NCBI GenBank assembly: GCA_946902875.1
Contig: OX336344.1
Location: 20,233,791-20,297,790 of the forward strand
From: Nematopogon swammerdamellus
Lineage: Eukaryota; Arthropoda; Insecta; Lepidoptera; Adelidae
DNA: 64,000 bases
Reading direction: 5' to 3'
Of this stretch, positions 1 through 12,400 are shown piece by piece. Both the position numbers and the translations under genes were made by a program. Every line of letters starts with the position of its first letter. Position 1 is the stretch's first letter. Under the pieces are notes generated by a model, which searched no databases, was not told the origin of the DNA, and worked only from the letters and a program-made list of their open reading frames with translations.

Positions 1-12
1 GACGGACGGACG

Positions 13-51
<39 letters not shown>

Positions 52-85
52 GGACAGACCGTACCGGATACGGAACCCTAATTAT
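1..85. repeat. (GACG/GACA)n microsatellite and tail of a dispersed repeat
   Basis: Tetranucleotide GACG/GACA repeats are followed by CGTACCGGATACGGAACCC. The same tail ends the repeats at 8022-8167 and 14497-14932, so this is the 3' end of the same dispersed family. Confidence 0.8.
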
Positions 86-686
86 CATCAAAGTATGGTC
101 GCACACTTTGGGCTATTGCTTGTTGGGATATTTATTTATTTTAATTTGTGATTATACTATTATACCTATTTTTTGATAACTATTTTTTGCTTAAAACTTA
201 AATGACGAATCTAAGTGTATCTTGTGTACCTACAGATGATAAAGAAATAAATAAATAAATAAAAATAAAAATTGTTCGTGTTATTTTTTTTAAACATTGA
301 TTAGCAATAAAACTCATGTATGAGTACATCAGTCTCATTCTATTGATCGTTTTCTTTCTGATGGGAAAATGATAGAGTCCTCGCAAAGCTGACGTCTACA
401 ATTTGTCTAGCACCGCCACTGGACACAAATTCAAAATATCTGTCTCCTTATCTCGTCTCGTTTACGTTTTATCTATGAAAATATAATCTTTCAGAACCTA
501 AACGTCTAGATGAGAGACCTACCGCTCGAAAGCTGAGTTCGATGCATTTGAAGTCTGCTCTCGGAAGATTGTGTTTGTCGAGCAGAAATACTGCGGAATT
601 ATGTAAGTCCTTACTACATAAATTTTATCTTTTTTATTATTGTTTTTTTGTCTGTTCTTTATTCTTTATTCATCATTCGTACGTAT

Positions 687-958
687 CGTGTGGGGCCGGT
701 ACTTAAATATAATAGCACCACTGTATCTCTCCCCGTGCATGTCGTAAAAGGCGACTAAGGGATAATGACACGATGCTGTGCTAAAGGCGACACGTTAGAC
801 ACCTCTGGGTGGGTCTTCATGTCTTACTTGCTGCCTGTCCGAATACTTTGCTAAACATCAGTGTTGTGCTGTAATTTACAAGAGTACTTACAGCGTAACA
901 CAGATTACTCTGCTTACACCGATTGTCGGGATACAGCGGGCGGTATGGTATCATTCGT
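687..958 (-). repeat. Dispersed repeat, likely RTE-type LINE 3' end
   Basis: It contains GTCGTAAAAGGCGACTAAGG and a GTGTTGTGCTG...ATTACTCTGCTTA stretch. The same blocks appear in the opposite orientation at 3906-4220 and 31605-31858. The link to RTE LINEs is from memory of lepidopteran repeats; the repeat itself is directly visible. Confidence 0.65.
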
Positions 959-1035
959 ATGGTAGTACACTACGCTTGAATTTTTCTTATCATTTTATTT
1001 TTACAATACGGTTCCATTATAATTATAAAGAAGAG

Positions 1036-1137
1036 CCGGCAAGAAACTTCGTAGGGGAAACCCCTACGAAGTTTATTGCCGGATTGACAACGTATTGTAA
1101 CCAAATACGAAACGTATTTGGTTACAATACGTTGTCA
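1036..1137. repeat. Two adjacent tight palindromes
   Basis: Hairpin 1 is 1036-1082, with roughly 20-bp arms and a 3-nt AAA loop. Hairpin 2 is 1085-1137, with 25-bp perfect arms and a 3-nt loop. Only two bases separate them. Confidence 0.85.
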
Positions 1138-3060
1138 CTAACTACACAATAGACACCACTTACATTGTGAAACTACAATTTGAGAGCTGGAATAACAGCT
1201 ATAGTTCAAACATATTAATTCTGACCACATAAAATCAAAAGTGAAATAAAAACAATAAAAAAATAAGATCAGGCTTTTGTCAGAATTTTTTTATACTTAG
1301 ATATCGTCTCAAATCAGTTAGTGATTTTTATACCTCATTGTAGTACCTACAATGTCAAAATAATTAAATAAATTTGATACATTTTTTATTTTTTTTATAC
1401 CAAACTTGTAAATGTAATATAACTGTAATATGCTTTTAATAACGTGTAACAACCAACGGATGATACTGCCGAAATGTAAATACATACAAGTACTTTTATT
1501 TTATTTTCATTTTTCACACTCACGTTTTTGCTACTACCTAATTACATTTCACTATAGTAATCAACTCTGAAACATCCAAAAGTTGGCTGGAAGAAAATCT
1601 TTGGGATAAGTCGACATGAAATATTTCAAAAATAATTTCATTTCACAAATTTCACAATCTTTCGCTTATACGCGTACCTACAAATATTTTGGCTATATTG
1701 AATTGGCGCACTTATCTCTCTACGAATTTGCTACTAAATTCTTATCTCCGCATTGAGCCCTCACCACGCACGGGCCATCCCACACACGGGCCATCCCACA
1801 CACACATACATACATAATACGACAGATCAGAAATGTGGGTAGATTGGCCATCGAGAGCGCTTTGTGCGGGAATATGGTATCGACAAAATTCTTCCCAATA
1901 CAGAAACAGCGCAGAGGTCAAATACGTATATTCAAAAAGGGAACAATAAAACGCATCATTGACGATGAAGATAATATAATGTATATCTTATGTTGAGTAC
2001 GACGACGCCCCTTGAGGAAATATATAAGTTTATAAATTAGTTTTTACTTAAAGTTTTTTAATCAGTTATATTTGTCAGTAAATTTTATTTCATAGGTAGT
2101 TATAGTTTATTTAATAATTTTAATATATAAATTGATTAAATGTTTGTGAATAACCTGTTAAGTTTCTTAATAAAATAAAACTATATATTTAAGTAAGACA
2201 TATTTCACAATATCGCTCACCATAAAATCCTTTGAACCACACGATTAAGATAATTACATTTGATATTACAGTATCGTGTACGTGTGGCACCTAGGCAGAC
2301 TCTTAAGGCGATGCCGTCCATAATGACGACTTGCACTCAGCAGAATTCTCATTCCTCATTCAGCGGAGACGGTGGAGCCAGGAGACAAAGGAGACAAAAA
2401 GCTATGCTATTCCTTTTTAGTGAAGTGCGATGGAATCGCCTCAAGGCGCATGTAACAAAATGACGGTGACGCGAGTTTCGAGAAAATTGTTTTAATGTGA
2501 TTAGTAGGAACATTTTAAATTTATACCTTTCTTTGATGGGTGTTCACTAAAAAAATATAAAATAGTATTTAGAGAAAAAAAAACAAACATCAATTCTTTA
2601 AGGAGTATAACTAATTGGAATTGCCACAAAAATAGTGTGGTATGTTTGGATTTTTGTTTTCTATAGAGCAAACTTTAAAAAATTATCTGTTTCAGCATTG
2701 GAGTTTACTAGGGATCATATCCTGTAGGCTGGAAAATTTGAATATGATCTATACTTACCTATTAATTGTTCATAGCTCTCCATCCTGCTGCACTGATTAC
2801 TCAGGTGGTAGCCTCTTACGAGAATGTATAGTTTTCGTAAAATATAATTGTATCTTAGCCGTGTGTGACACATAATGATACTTTAACATTTCATCTTAGC
2901 GCATCTTAAGATAAAATATGATTTTATCTTTATCGCCTGTAACGCGCTTAACACGGAGAAATATTAAGAAATATAAAGAAATATTAAGAAAAGACGTGTG
3001 TGTATTAATGCTATTTATTTAATTGACAGCATGCATGAATATGTAATATGATATATAATA

Positions 3061-3421
3061 AATAATTGGAATTTGACGTCTACAGCCAATAAGAGCACGC
3101 AAAGATGTCAACTTCATCGACTTTATGACCAACTCCGGTCATAAAGTCTGCGTCACTTTCGATCTTTCGCCCAATCTAGCCATATTTTTTCTGATCTGCG
3201 TATAACACACACACTGTGCACACATACACCGCAGTTCTCATTATTTGTTTGCACGGCGTGGTGATAGCACGCCGTCTGCCGATTGCTGCATCAACATTGC
3301 TTTTAACATTATTGTACAATGAAATGAATTCAACTTTTAGATAATTAACTGTGTGAATGGAAAAGTGTGTTCGTAATTTTGGTGTTAGTTTGAAAAAAAG
3401 TTGGCCAATTGAACTGAAAAG
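3061..3421 (+). promoter_or_regulatory. Probable promoter/5' UTR region of the SLC46-like gene
   Basis: This non-coding stretch leads directly into the ATG at 3422. It holds a CCAAT on the plus strand at about 3085 and a 12-bp inverted repeat (3119-3130 with 3137-3148, 6-nt loop). No clear TATA box or start site was identified, so the limits are a guess. Confidence 0.3.
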
Positions 3422-6400
3422 ATGACGGAGGCTACCGAAGCATACGAACTGGGGAAGATGGGGTGAGTTGAGTCCTTTGTTCGTGCATATTATTATTATA
3501 GAAATAAAATTCGCAATTATGAAAAAAAAGCTAATTAATTACCATCTGCCGGCGGCACTATCCCGGAGGCACAACCATTCGAAAAATCGATCAATCCCGG
3601 AGGAATAACCATCTATTTACGAGGTTAGTTTGATGGCTTTTATAAAGAATAATTTTATATACCTACTTAGTTATTAGTTTATTGTTATTATGTAGAGTTT
3701 AATTTAGGTTGCAATTGTATATTTTTGTAAATATTTGAATTAATACATATCATTACTATCCTAAAAGAAAAAGTTCTACCTAAATATAAAAGTATTCCTC
3801 GATAAAAAGCATCACCGCGCGATCCCATCACACAATCCTGAAATCTAAAATGTTGCCTAAGATAATTATGGACATCACATTGCTACCATACTCAGTCTAC
3901 ATATCACACACGCTGAATCCCAACATTGGATTAAGCAGAGTAATCGGTGTTGTGCTGCAAGAACTCTGGTAAATTACAGCACAACACCGAACACCACGTT
4001 TCGCAAAGTATTCGAACAAGATTCAATAGATCAAACAGCAAGTAAGGCACGAAGACCCACCTGATGTATGACTCAGTGGAAGTACCGTGCCAAGGTGAGA
4101 GGTGGCGAGCCTGTCGCCCTTTAGCGCGGCATCTTGTCCTTATCCCTTAGTCGCCTTTTACGACATGCATGGGGAGAGATGCAGTGGGGCTATTCTTTTT
4201 AAGTACCGGCCCGACACGGTACTCTATTCCTCAATAAGACATTGTCATGAATATTCTAATATTCTAATATCTACAATAATATTTGAATGTCAACTCCCAG
4301 AAAGATCTGTGCACAGTCAGAGGCCATTACACGTATGTGATCGTTTTTTGCGCAGTAAACTCTCCCCCCTCGCAGTTACGCTTTTAGACTAATTTCACAG
4401 CACGAAAGAAAAAGGACGCCTCCGGTCTAAATATATCGCGTACCAAGTAAGATTTATTCCACTCCTTCGCAACATTCTGCTCCGCTCCGCTGCAATATTC
4501 GTGTAAGTAGTTGTTTTCAAAGTCGACCTTCGTTGCACGAGAGATAAGTAAATTACCCTCAGTATATTAATTATAAGCATCGTTATATTACAATTTTCAT
4601 AATCTAATAGTATCGACGATTGTATTCCACGCGAACTATGCTGTCGTCTCAGAGTACATGAGTATCTCTCTCGTCATCGTCAGAACACCAGAATATAGAT
4701 GTCGGCCTAATACAAAAAGAAGACGTCACTGTCCTGTCCTAAATTGATCATGATAAAGCTTAATCTTGTTAAGGTGGACAAAGTATAGAGCGCCCGCGTT
4801 TAATTTGAGGGCTCTAACCTAAAACTGGGGAGACTGAGACGCACAAGCCCGAAAACGGCAGCAAACACAGTTTCAACGCCGCTGATGAGGATATTTTGCA
4901 ACTATTATCTAAACTCTGCGCCAGTACTTGAGAATATCTGTTCGGACTATTTTCTTATCAACATTTCGCCCGCACCCAAATTTTGCAAGAATCCAAATCG
5001 TCTTATTCAAATTTCTTATGCATCCAAGTTTCGCACTTGCCAAAATTTCACACTCATTCGAATTTTGCACCTAATTATCATAATTTCAAATTTCCAGGTC
5101 GCAGTTCATCGAAACCAATGGAAATGTTGGCTCGGATACCGCCCCCAATGCACCAGGCACAGAGTCCCGGGGTTTCTGCTCAAGACTGCTTATAGAGCCA
5201 GCACTGGCCGGGTCTATGATGGCGATATTCCTGGCGCAGACCTCGCTTCAGAACCTGTACCTGAGGACTGCATGCTTAGTTGACCTCAATTTCTCGCAGA
5301 GCGTGTGCGATAAGGGCGTCGGAGAGGAGTTTCGGGAAGCAGAGGTTAGATGTCAAGGGTTTCTAAGTCAGTAAAATGGCATCACAGATATTTCAGTATT
5401 TTTCCAGAATTCCACATTTTGTACAACCTTTTAAAAGTAGATACCTTGAAATAGACAGAAATATAATTGAAAGTGATATTGTATTTTGCACTGTCTGTGT
5501 CTTTCAGCCATTCCAAATCACTGCCTTATGCGACTACTTGACTTTGCCACCGTGTCTAATAGTTCATGTAACAGGTGGCAATGATGGAAAGTACAAGCAA
5601 TTTCGCCGAATTAACAGAGCCAATAATTTATTGCTTGAAAGGGGGCTGGGTCTCAAAAGTCTATTGGAATCCTTGAAGAAAGTTCCTTCAAAGTACGTCA
5701 AATGTTTTCAGATAGCAAGTCAAGAGCTGGTCTCCCAGATCAACGTGTCTCGTGGTTTCGTCGGCGCTTTCATCTCAACGGTAGTACTTCTCTTCCTCGG
5801 ACCTTGGAGCGACTGCAGTCGTCGTCGCAAGCCCTTGATCATCATGTCGCTGCTGGGAATGTGCGTCTCCACCTTCAATGTCCTCATCATGATCACCTTT
5901 CCTGTCTTTTCGTCGGTTTGGGTGCTGTACATGGTCCAAATTCCCATGTCCATAGGGGGCAACTTCGGACTGCTCTTGGCGGCTGGATTCAGCTATATTG
6001 GCGATGTAAGTTTGCCATTGTGTATCTACTAAATTGAAAAGGGTGTTCTCAGGTAGTCATAGAGAGGAGACAAAGGTTTAGTCGCTTGAATCCTGGAAAC
6101 GCACCTGAGATGCATAACTCTTATCCACGAAAGCAAATGATTGTTTGCTTCCAAAGATCTGAGAGTGCCTTTGTACGATATCAACCGTTGCTGTTACTAC
6201 GAAAACATGAAGCGCAATTTTGTTGTTCTACTTCTCGCGATATTGATGAACTATGCATTGACCTTAAGTCTGGGTGAATGCAATCAAAGTATTATTATTG
6301 TCAATTGATACAATTTCACCTTCACCTAACGTTTGTTAAAGCTTCTTGGCTTCCCGCCCGGGTTTATACCACCGCACTGAATGAAACGTCGGTCGAAACG

Positions 6401-9400
6401 GCTATGTAAATTGTTCGTGTTTTCCGTGCAGTTCAGTGTAGCCGGTCATGAAATGAAGGGAAGCACTGAAATTACACCTAGTTCACCCGGTATTACGGGC
6501 TAACATCACGGATGTTGTAGGTGATGTACCCAACCGTGTCAGTTTCCATAAACAAAAATATATAATATTTGTAACTGGTAATGAAGGAAGTATTTTGTTT
6601 TTGTTTAGTTCAACATTTTCCTTGCAGTAGACCCACCCACCAAGCGTGTTACATTATCGTGGACTTTGATTGACAGTAATCAAGTGTATTATTTGATATG
6701 ATATTCATTGTAAGGAATTATTGGACCAATATTTGTCTATTTCTTGATCATATCTACATTAAACACATTTATCACCAAATCATGATGATTAGCATTATTA
6801 GGAACTTTTCCAAATTCTTCAATCTTAATCGCAACTTAATGCCCAAAATATTTTTTTACTGAACTTATATTATTCTTATCTAAATGAGGTCTATTATGAA
6901 AACATGTCTTGTATCTTATGAATATTGTATCTAGTAGAGACTACTGTATGTGAAAGATCGCACGTATTTGATATACTAATCGTATATTGACTGTACAAAG
7001 TTTTGTAACTAATATGTCAACGAAAGTGAAAAACAAAAACGCAGTTATAGAGGGTCCCAATACATTTTGTGGCGGTAAATTCGAAGTGTTGACATAGTTT
7101 TTGATATCTAACAAAAGTACAAAGGCCAATGTTGTCGATGCGTGCGTGGAAAGCGCTTCATACCTACACATGTGTGTAGTTCAGGAGTTCTGAGTCCTGA
7201 TTCAGGACTCACCAGGTTCGGTTTTGACTGATTACCTTAAATAATTAAATCGAAAATCGCGGGTTCGACCCCGAATTGGTGTGCACTCCGAGATTTAAAC
7301 CCGTCTGAACTGATTCGGATATTCATCTTATCGTCCATAACCTCCGTTAGTCTAGCGGTGCATTAATGGAGTTTTAATCCGATGATCGTGGGTTCGAATG
7401 CCACTTGTGAAAATATTTTTTTTTCCTTTGAAGCTAAGCCCGATTATGTGAACCTTGAGTCCGACTCGCATTTGGCCGGTTTTTTCATAACTCGCCTAAA
7501 GTATTTAGGCACGTTATGAAAACACCGTTTCTACTTCCTCCCAAATACAGACTGGTGTTTTTCAAAAGGGGCGTGAAAAGGCTCCTTTCAGGCCGGCATG
7601 GCATTCGCAATCCCCGTGCATCACATAATGTCCATAGGCATTAGGCATCGTTAGACACCTACTCGTAGGTGAAACGATGCCACATGTCGCGCTATCCATA
7701 AAAACCGGCCAAGTGCGAGTCGAACTCGCGCACCGAGGATTCCGTAACGCCATGACGTGGTCAGTGCAACTCACGCCATCTATGTATCAGTTAAAACGCT
7801 TAATTTTTTTTAATTTTTTTTTTTATGGAAACTGACACGGTTGACTTACATCACCTACAACATCCATGATGTCAGCCCATAACACCGGGTGAACTTGGTG
7901 CCACATCAGTGCCTCCCCTCGGTCGTCGTACTCTTTTCGGTAGATGGCACGCGCGCATACACTTTTTAGTTTCTTGTATGGGGACCCCCGTGAATTTTCA
8001 ACTTTTTCTTATTTTTATTATTTGTTGTTATATCGGCCGTAATAACACATATTCTGTGAAAATTTTAACTGGCTACCTATTACGGTTCCGAAAATACAGC
8101 AGTAGGACAGACAGACAGACAGGCGGCGCGGCGTAGGCTTAGTAATAGGCTTCCGTACGGGATAAAAAAAGCTAAGAAAGCTAAAAATAAACAAGTATAA
8201 CTTTCAAAATCTAAATACCGACGTCGATCTTTCCAGGTGTGCCACGCTACTGGTCGCAACGTGACGATGACGATGGGTAAGCACCGAGCCTTCGTCCAGT
8301 GTGCCACGGTCGTGGGCTCGCTGTCGGGCCCGCTTCTCTACCGCTCCCTCGGATTCTACGGTGTGTTTCCCATTGTTTTCTTTTTGCAGGTACCTACTAA
8401 CTTACAAATTGTTTGTCAGTCATCTTTGCCGGTGTGAAGTTCGGGCTATGTCTCAGGAACACGATTTCACTAAGTCTTATAAATGGGTGTAGTTTTATTA
8501 GAATAACAGCTTTCAAATTGCTTCGAAAAGTTATATATAATCTCAATTTCTTCTGTTTAATTAGAACGTTAGAAAATGATTGAACTTCACGAGACACTGC
8601 TTGGCGATACAACCCAACAAACAAATTGGTGCTAACGGCAGGTTGTTTTAGATCTTAAAGTGGTATATTGGATTAATATAACGCGTCACTACTGTAGAGC
8701 TCCCACCCTTATAGCACTTACTAACGCTATTGTAAAGTCACTAAAGAACCTTAACCTGTATAATAATGGCCTCTTTCGGGGTTACAAGACAGCTAGAGCA
8801 CGCTATATCACCAATTGTTATACCACTTCAGCCTCTCAAAATTAAACAGCTCTTATAACGCCTATCTTAACACGATAATGTTAGTTGGGAAAAAATGTGT
8901 GTGTTCAGACAAGTTTAGGGTAAGCGGCGCTAGGGAAGTGTCTCTGGCTTACTCTTTTTCTAACGTTCTTTATTAAATCACTATTTTTTGTATGAAATCC
9001 TTTATGGGTGACTGAGCCAGAAGGGCCAGAACACATCCTTCGACCAGCCAATATCGCCTCGGAGGTGCCAAACCGGAGGCTTCCTTTTGAATTGGACTGG
9101 ACTATATTGAACTAGAGGCTGTCGAGGCTGCTATGCGGCCATCTTACATCCAGTATGGTGATATCAAACCAGTCGGCTACAACTTGAGACTACCACCTAG
9201 TAGGGTAAAGGGCTATATAAAATATATATTCTAATCTCAATTTAATCAGTCTTATCAGTAACTATTGGAGCCTCAGACTTAGAAGACTCTGTGATTCGAG
9301 CACTAGTTGAGGCACTTTGACAGCTGTCGTCCTAATCTTGCTTAGCTTATTAAGTTCTTGCAGCGTAGCTTTCTTCACACCGGAAAAGTTGTCTGATGAC

Positions 9401-12400
9401 TTATTGACTCATATTTTGATTGGTACTGTTGGTCTTCGTTGGGCAATGTCTGATTTAGCCAAGATTTGGCAATTACATAAATACACCAGAAATTTGGCCT
9501 TAGATGACCACAGTTGAGAAAAATTTAGGGTATTTCTTCATGTTTCTTTAGTATTTCAATAGAGTGTTTCAGTGTTTACTGACTGGCGCTGCCAACTGTT
9601 AATTCCAGACTCGAATCCTTTCCAAATGTCGTTACACAGATAACCTTTAGATTCAGATTAAGATTCAGATATTTATTTCGCCATAAAGAACACACGACAT
9701 TATCAATACTTTCATTGAGACATTATGCGTATTCAGTATGTTCGTCATCATTTGTATCATGTCCCTTCTACAACACGTAACCACATGTGACCTTCCACAA
9801 CTCCGTGCGTCACCGCGTACCAGAGTTTTTGCACAACACCGATTACTCTGCTCATTAGATTATCGGGATACAGCGTTTTGTATGTATGTATGCCGTCTCG
9901 CCCACAGGTTCCAGCTTTGTATGTATGACGTCTCGTCCACATGTGTCAGCTTTGTATGTAATGTATGTATGTATGACGTCCCGCCCACAGGTGTCAGCTT
10001 TGTATGCATATATGTATGTATAACGTCTTGTCCACAGGTGTCAGCTTTGTATGTATGTATGTATGACGTCTCGCCCACAGGTGTCAGCATTGGTGTTCGT
10101 AATATATCGCGTGGAGGACGTGCGTGTGAACACCGAGAACCGCGTATCTGTCTTGGATGTGCGACTACCGGTGGCCGCCGCGAAGTGTCTGCTGGCGCCG
10201 CGCGACCAGCACCGACGTGCCATAGTCTTGATGATGATGGTGGTGGCTCTGGCTGACAGGATGATACTGGCCGGTGAGTATTCAACAGGATAGACAGCAA
10301 ATCTGCTGGCATGACATCTCAGGCTCGATAGCTCAGTGGTGCAGACAGTCGACTGTTGCTATTGATTGTTCAGCAAAGCTGGGCCGGTCAGTAATTGGAT
10401 GCGTGACCGCTCAACCGTTTGAGGCTGACCGTGGTTCGGATTCACGTTAAACTGTAGGTCCTTTCCCTTCTTGCATTACTAGGTTGTAGGGTTTGTCCCG
10501 GTCGGTTTGGTACCACCGCACTGGCGAAACGTCAGTCGAAACAGCTATGTAAATAGTTCGTGTTTTCCGTACAGTTCAGTGTAGCCGTCATGAAATGAAG
10601 GGAAGGACTGACATGGCACCTAGTTTACCCGATGTTATGGGCTGACATCACGGATGTGCCTACCCGAGCCCAAAGGCGGTTCATCAAATTCACGTCAAAA
10701 TAATATACATATTATTTTGACGCGAATTTGATGAAACGCCTTATATGCGTTATTAATTATTCTTTTTTCAGAGGTTTCATCGAGCATAGCCTGAATTGAG
10801 CTATGATGAAGGCACAATGAATTTTTTTCTTTCAAACCCGTGTTTAACATGCCGTGCTTAGTATATTTAAACATTTTGTGTTTTACTGGTTTCAGCGGAG
10901 GTATCGCTCTGGTACATGTACGCGAGGAATAAGTTCCACTGGGACGACATCTTGTTTGGCGGATACATCGCCTACAGGAATATCATCAGCTTCATTGGTT
11001 AGTCCCGCGGACCGAAAAAAAAAACAAATATTATATTCTGACCGTGGTTCGGATTCCACGTAAAACTGTAGGTCCCTTCCCTTCTTACCTTACTAGGTGG
11101 TAGGGTTCAACCCGTGCGGGTTGGTAACACGGCACTGAATGAATGAAGCGGCGGTCGAAACGGCTATGTAAATAGTTTGTGTTTTCCGTCCAGTTCAGTG
11201 TAGCCGACACGACCGAAGGGAAGCACTGACATGGCACCTAGTTCACCCGGTGTTATGGGCTGACGTCACAGATGTAGAAGGTGATGTAGCCAACCGTGTC
11301 AGTTTCCATAAAAAAAAGATAACTAATGTTTTTAAGTTTACTCTGTTATAAAATAAAAAAATATTTAATTTTTAAGTTTCCGGATTAACAGTAGTAGGTT
11401 TAGACTTACATAAGTCGACGTTTCGCCCGCTACGTCACGGGCATCTTCAGGGACTGCGGGAGTTCCTGGAGCCGACGTCTGGTGTCCGTTGCACCAGCCG
11501 TCAGTTTGACCAGTTTGACGTTAATCCGGAAACTTAATAATGAATATAAAAATTTGCGTTCACTGCCGTGTGACTTCATGTTCACCGCCATTTTAATGTT
11601 CCAGGAACTCTTATAATCCTGCGGGTGTTCAAGTCCCGTCTCAACCTATCAGACGCACTGGTGGGAGTGCTGAGTGGGTTGTCACTAGCGGCGGCTGAGG
11701 TGTTCCTTATAGTCGCCAGATCTACTGCTGTCGTCTTCTGTGGTACGTCTTCTTATCGGTCAATCTTGATAATTCATGGATTCTTTGAAAATGTATGCCT
11801 TCGGATTATATTACAAAGAAACGAAGTATAATGGGTGAGCTGGAAGGGATTGCCATAGGGCAATAACCTCACCCATTGGATGGAGGAAAACAAAAAGAAA
11901 GTATGTACTTACTTATCTATATATGTTATTGAGCTAGATTTTTCTTCAAAATTGTTTATTGTTTTTAGTTGAGTATCTATATATAATAGTTTTATTTTTA
12001 CTGTGTGTTTTGTTATATTGTTTTGTATGTCTTTTTATTAAACGGTTTTATTTAGCTTGACTTCGTATATTTGTTTCTATCTTTGTTTGAAATCTTGCGA
12101 CAACTTTTTCAACTACTTCTACTGAACCGATTTTTATGAAACTTTGCACACACATTGAGTTCTCGTGACAATACAATATTATGATAATTTCAACTTGGTA
12201 ACGAGGGTCTCATGATGGAGTCAGGAGGTGGACAGTGGAACTCTTCAACCGTTACTAGTAACCCCATCGAGTTTGGGCTCATTTGGTTGGTTTGGACGAG
12301 TGTCCCATACTTCTACCAATACACTTGGTGACGAGGGTCTGATGATGGAGTCAGGAGGTGTACAGTGGAACTCTTCAACCGTTACTAGTAACCCCCTCGA

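Larger units (their letters stand above)
86..3060. other. AT-rich intergenic stretch
   Basis: I see no supported gene here. It contains a dispersed repeat (about 687-958), the two palindromes at 1036-1137 and a duplicated ACACGGGCCATCCCAC word near 1765-1800. Short ORFs here (for example 2260-2463) show no recognisable domain. Confidence 0.5.

Noticed and set aside
5376..6032. 218-codon open frame on the plus strand
   Set aside because: It is transporter exon 3 read through from the intron before it; the acceptor at 5710-5711 gives a product consistent with the family.
9317..9517. 66-codon frame with a hydrophobic start
   Set aside because: No family recognised, in an intron surrounded by repeats; could be a TE remnant.
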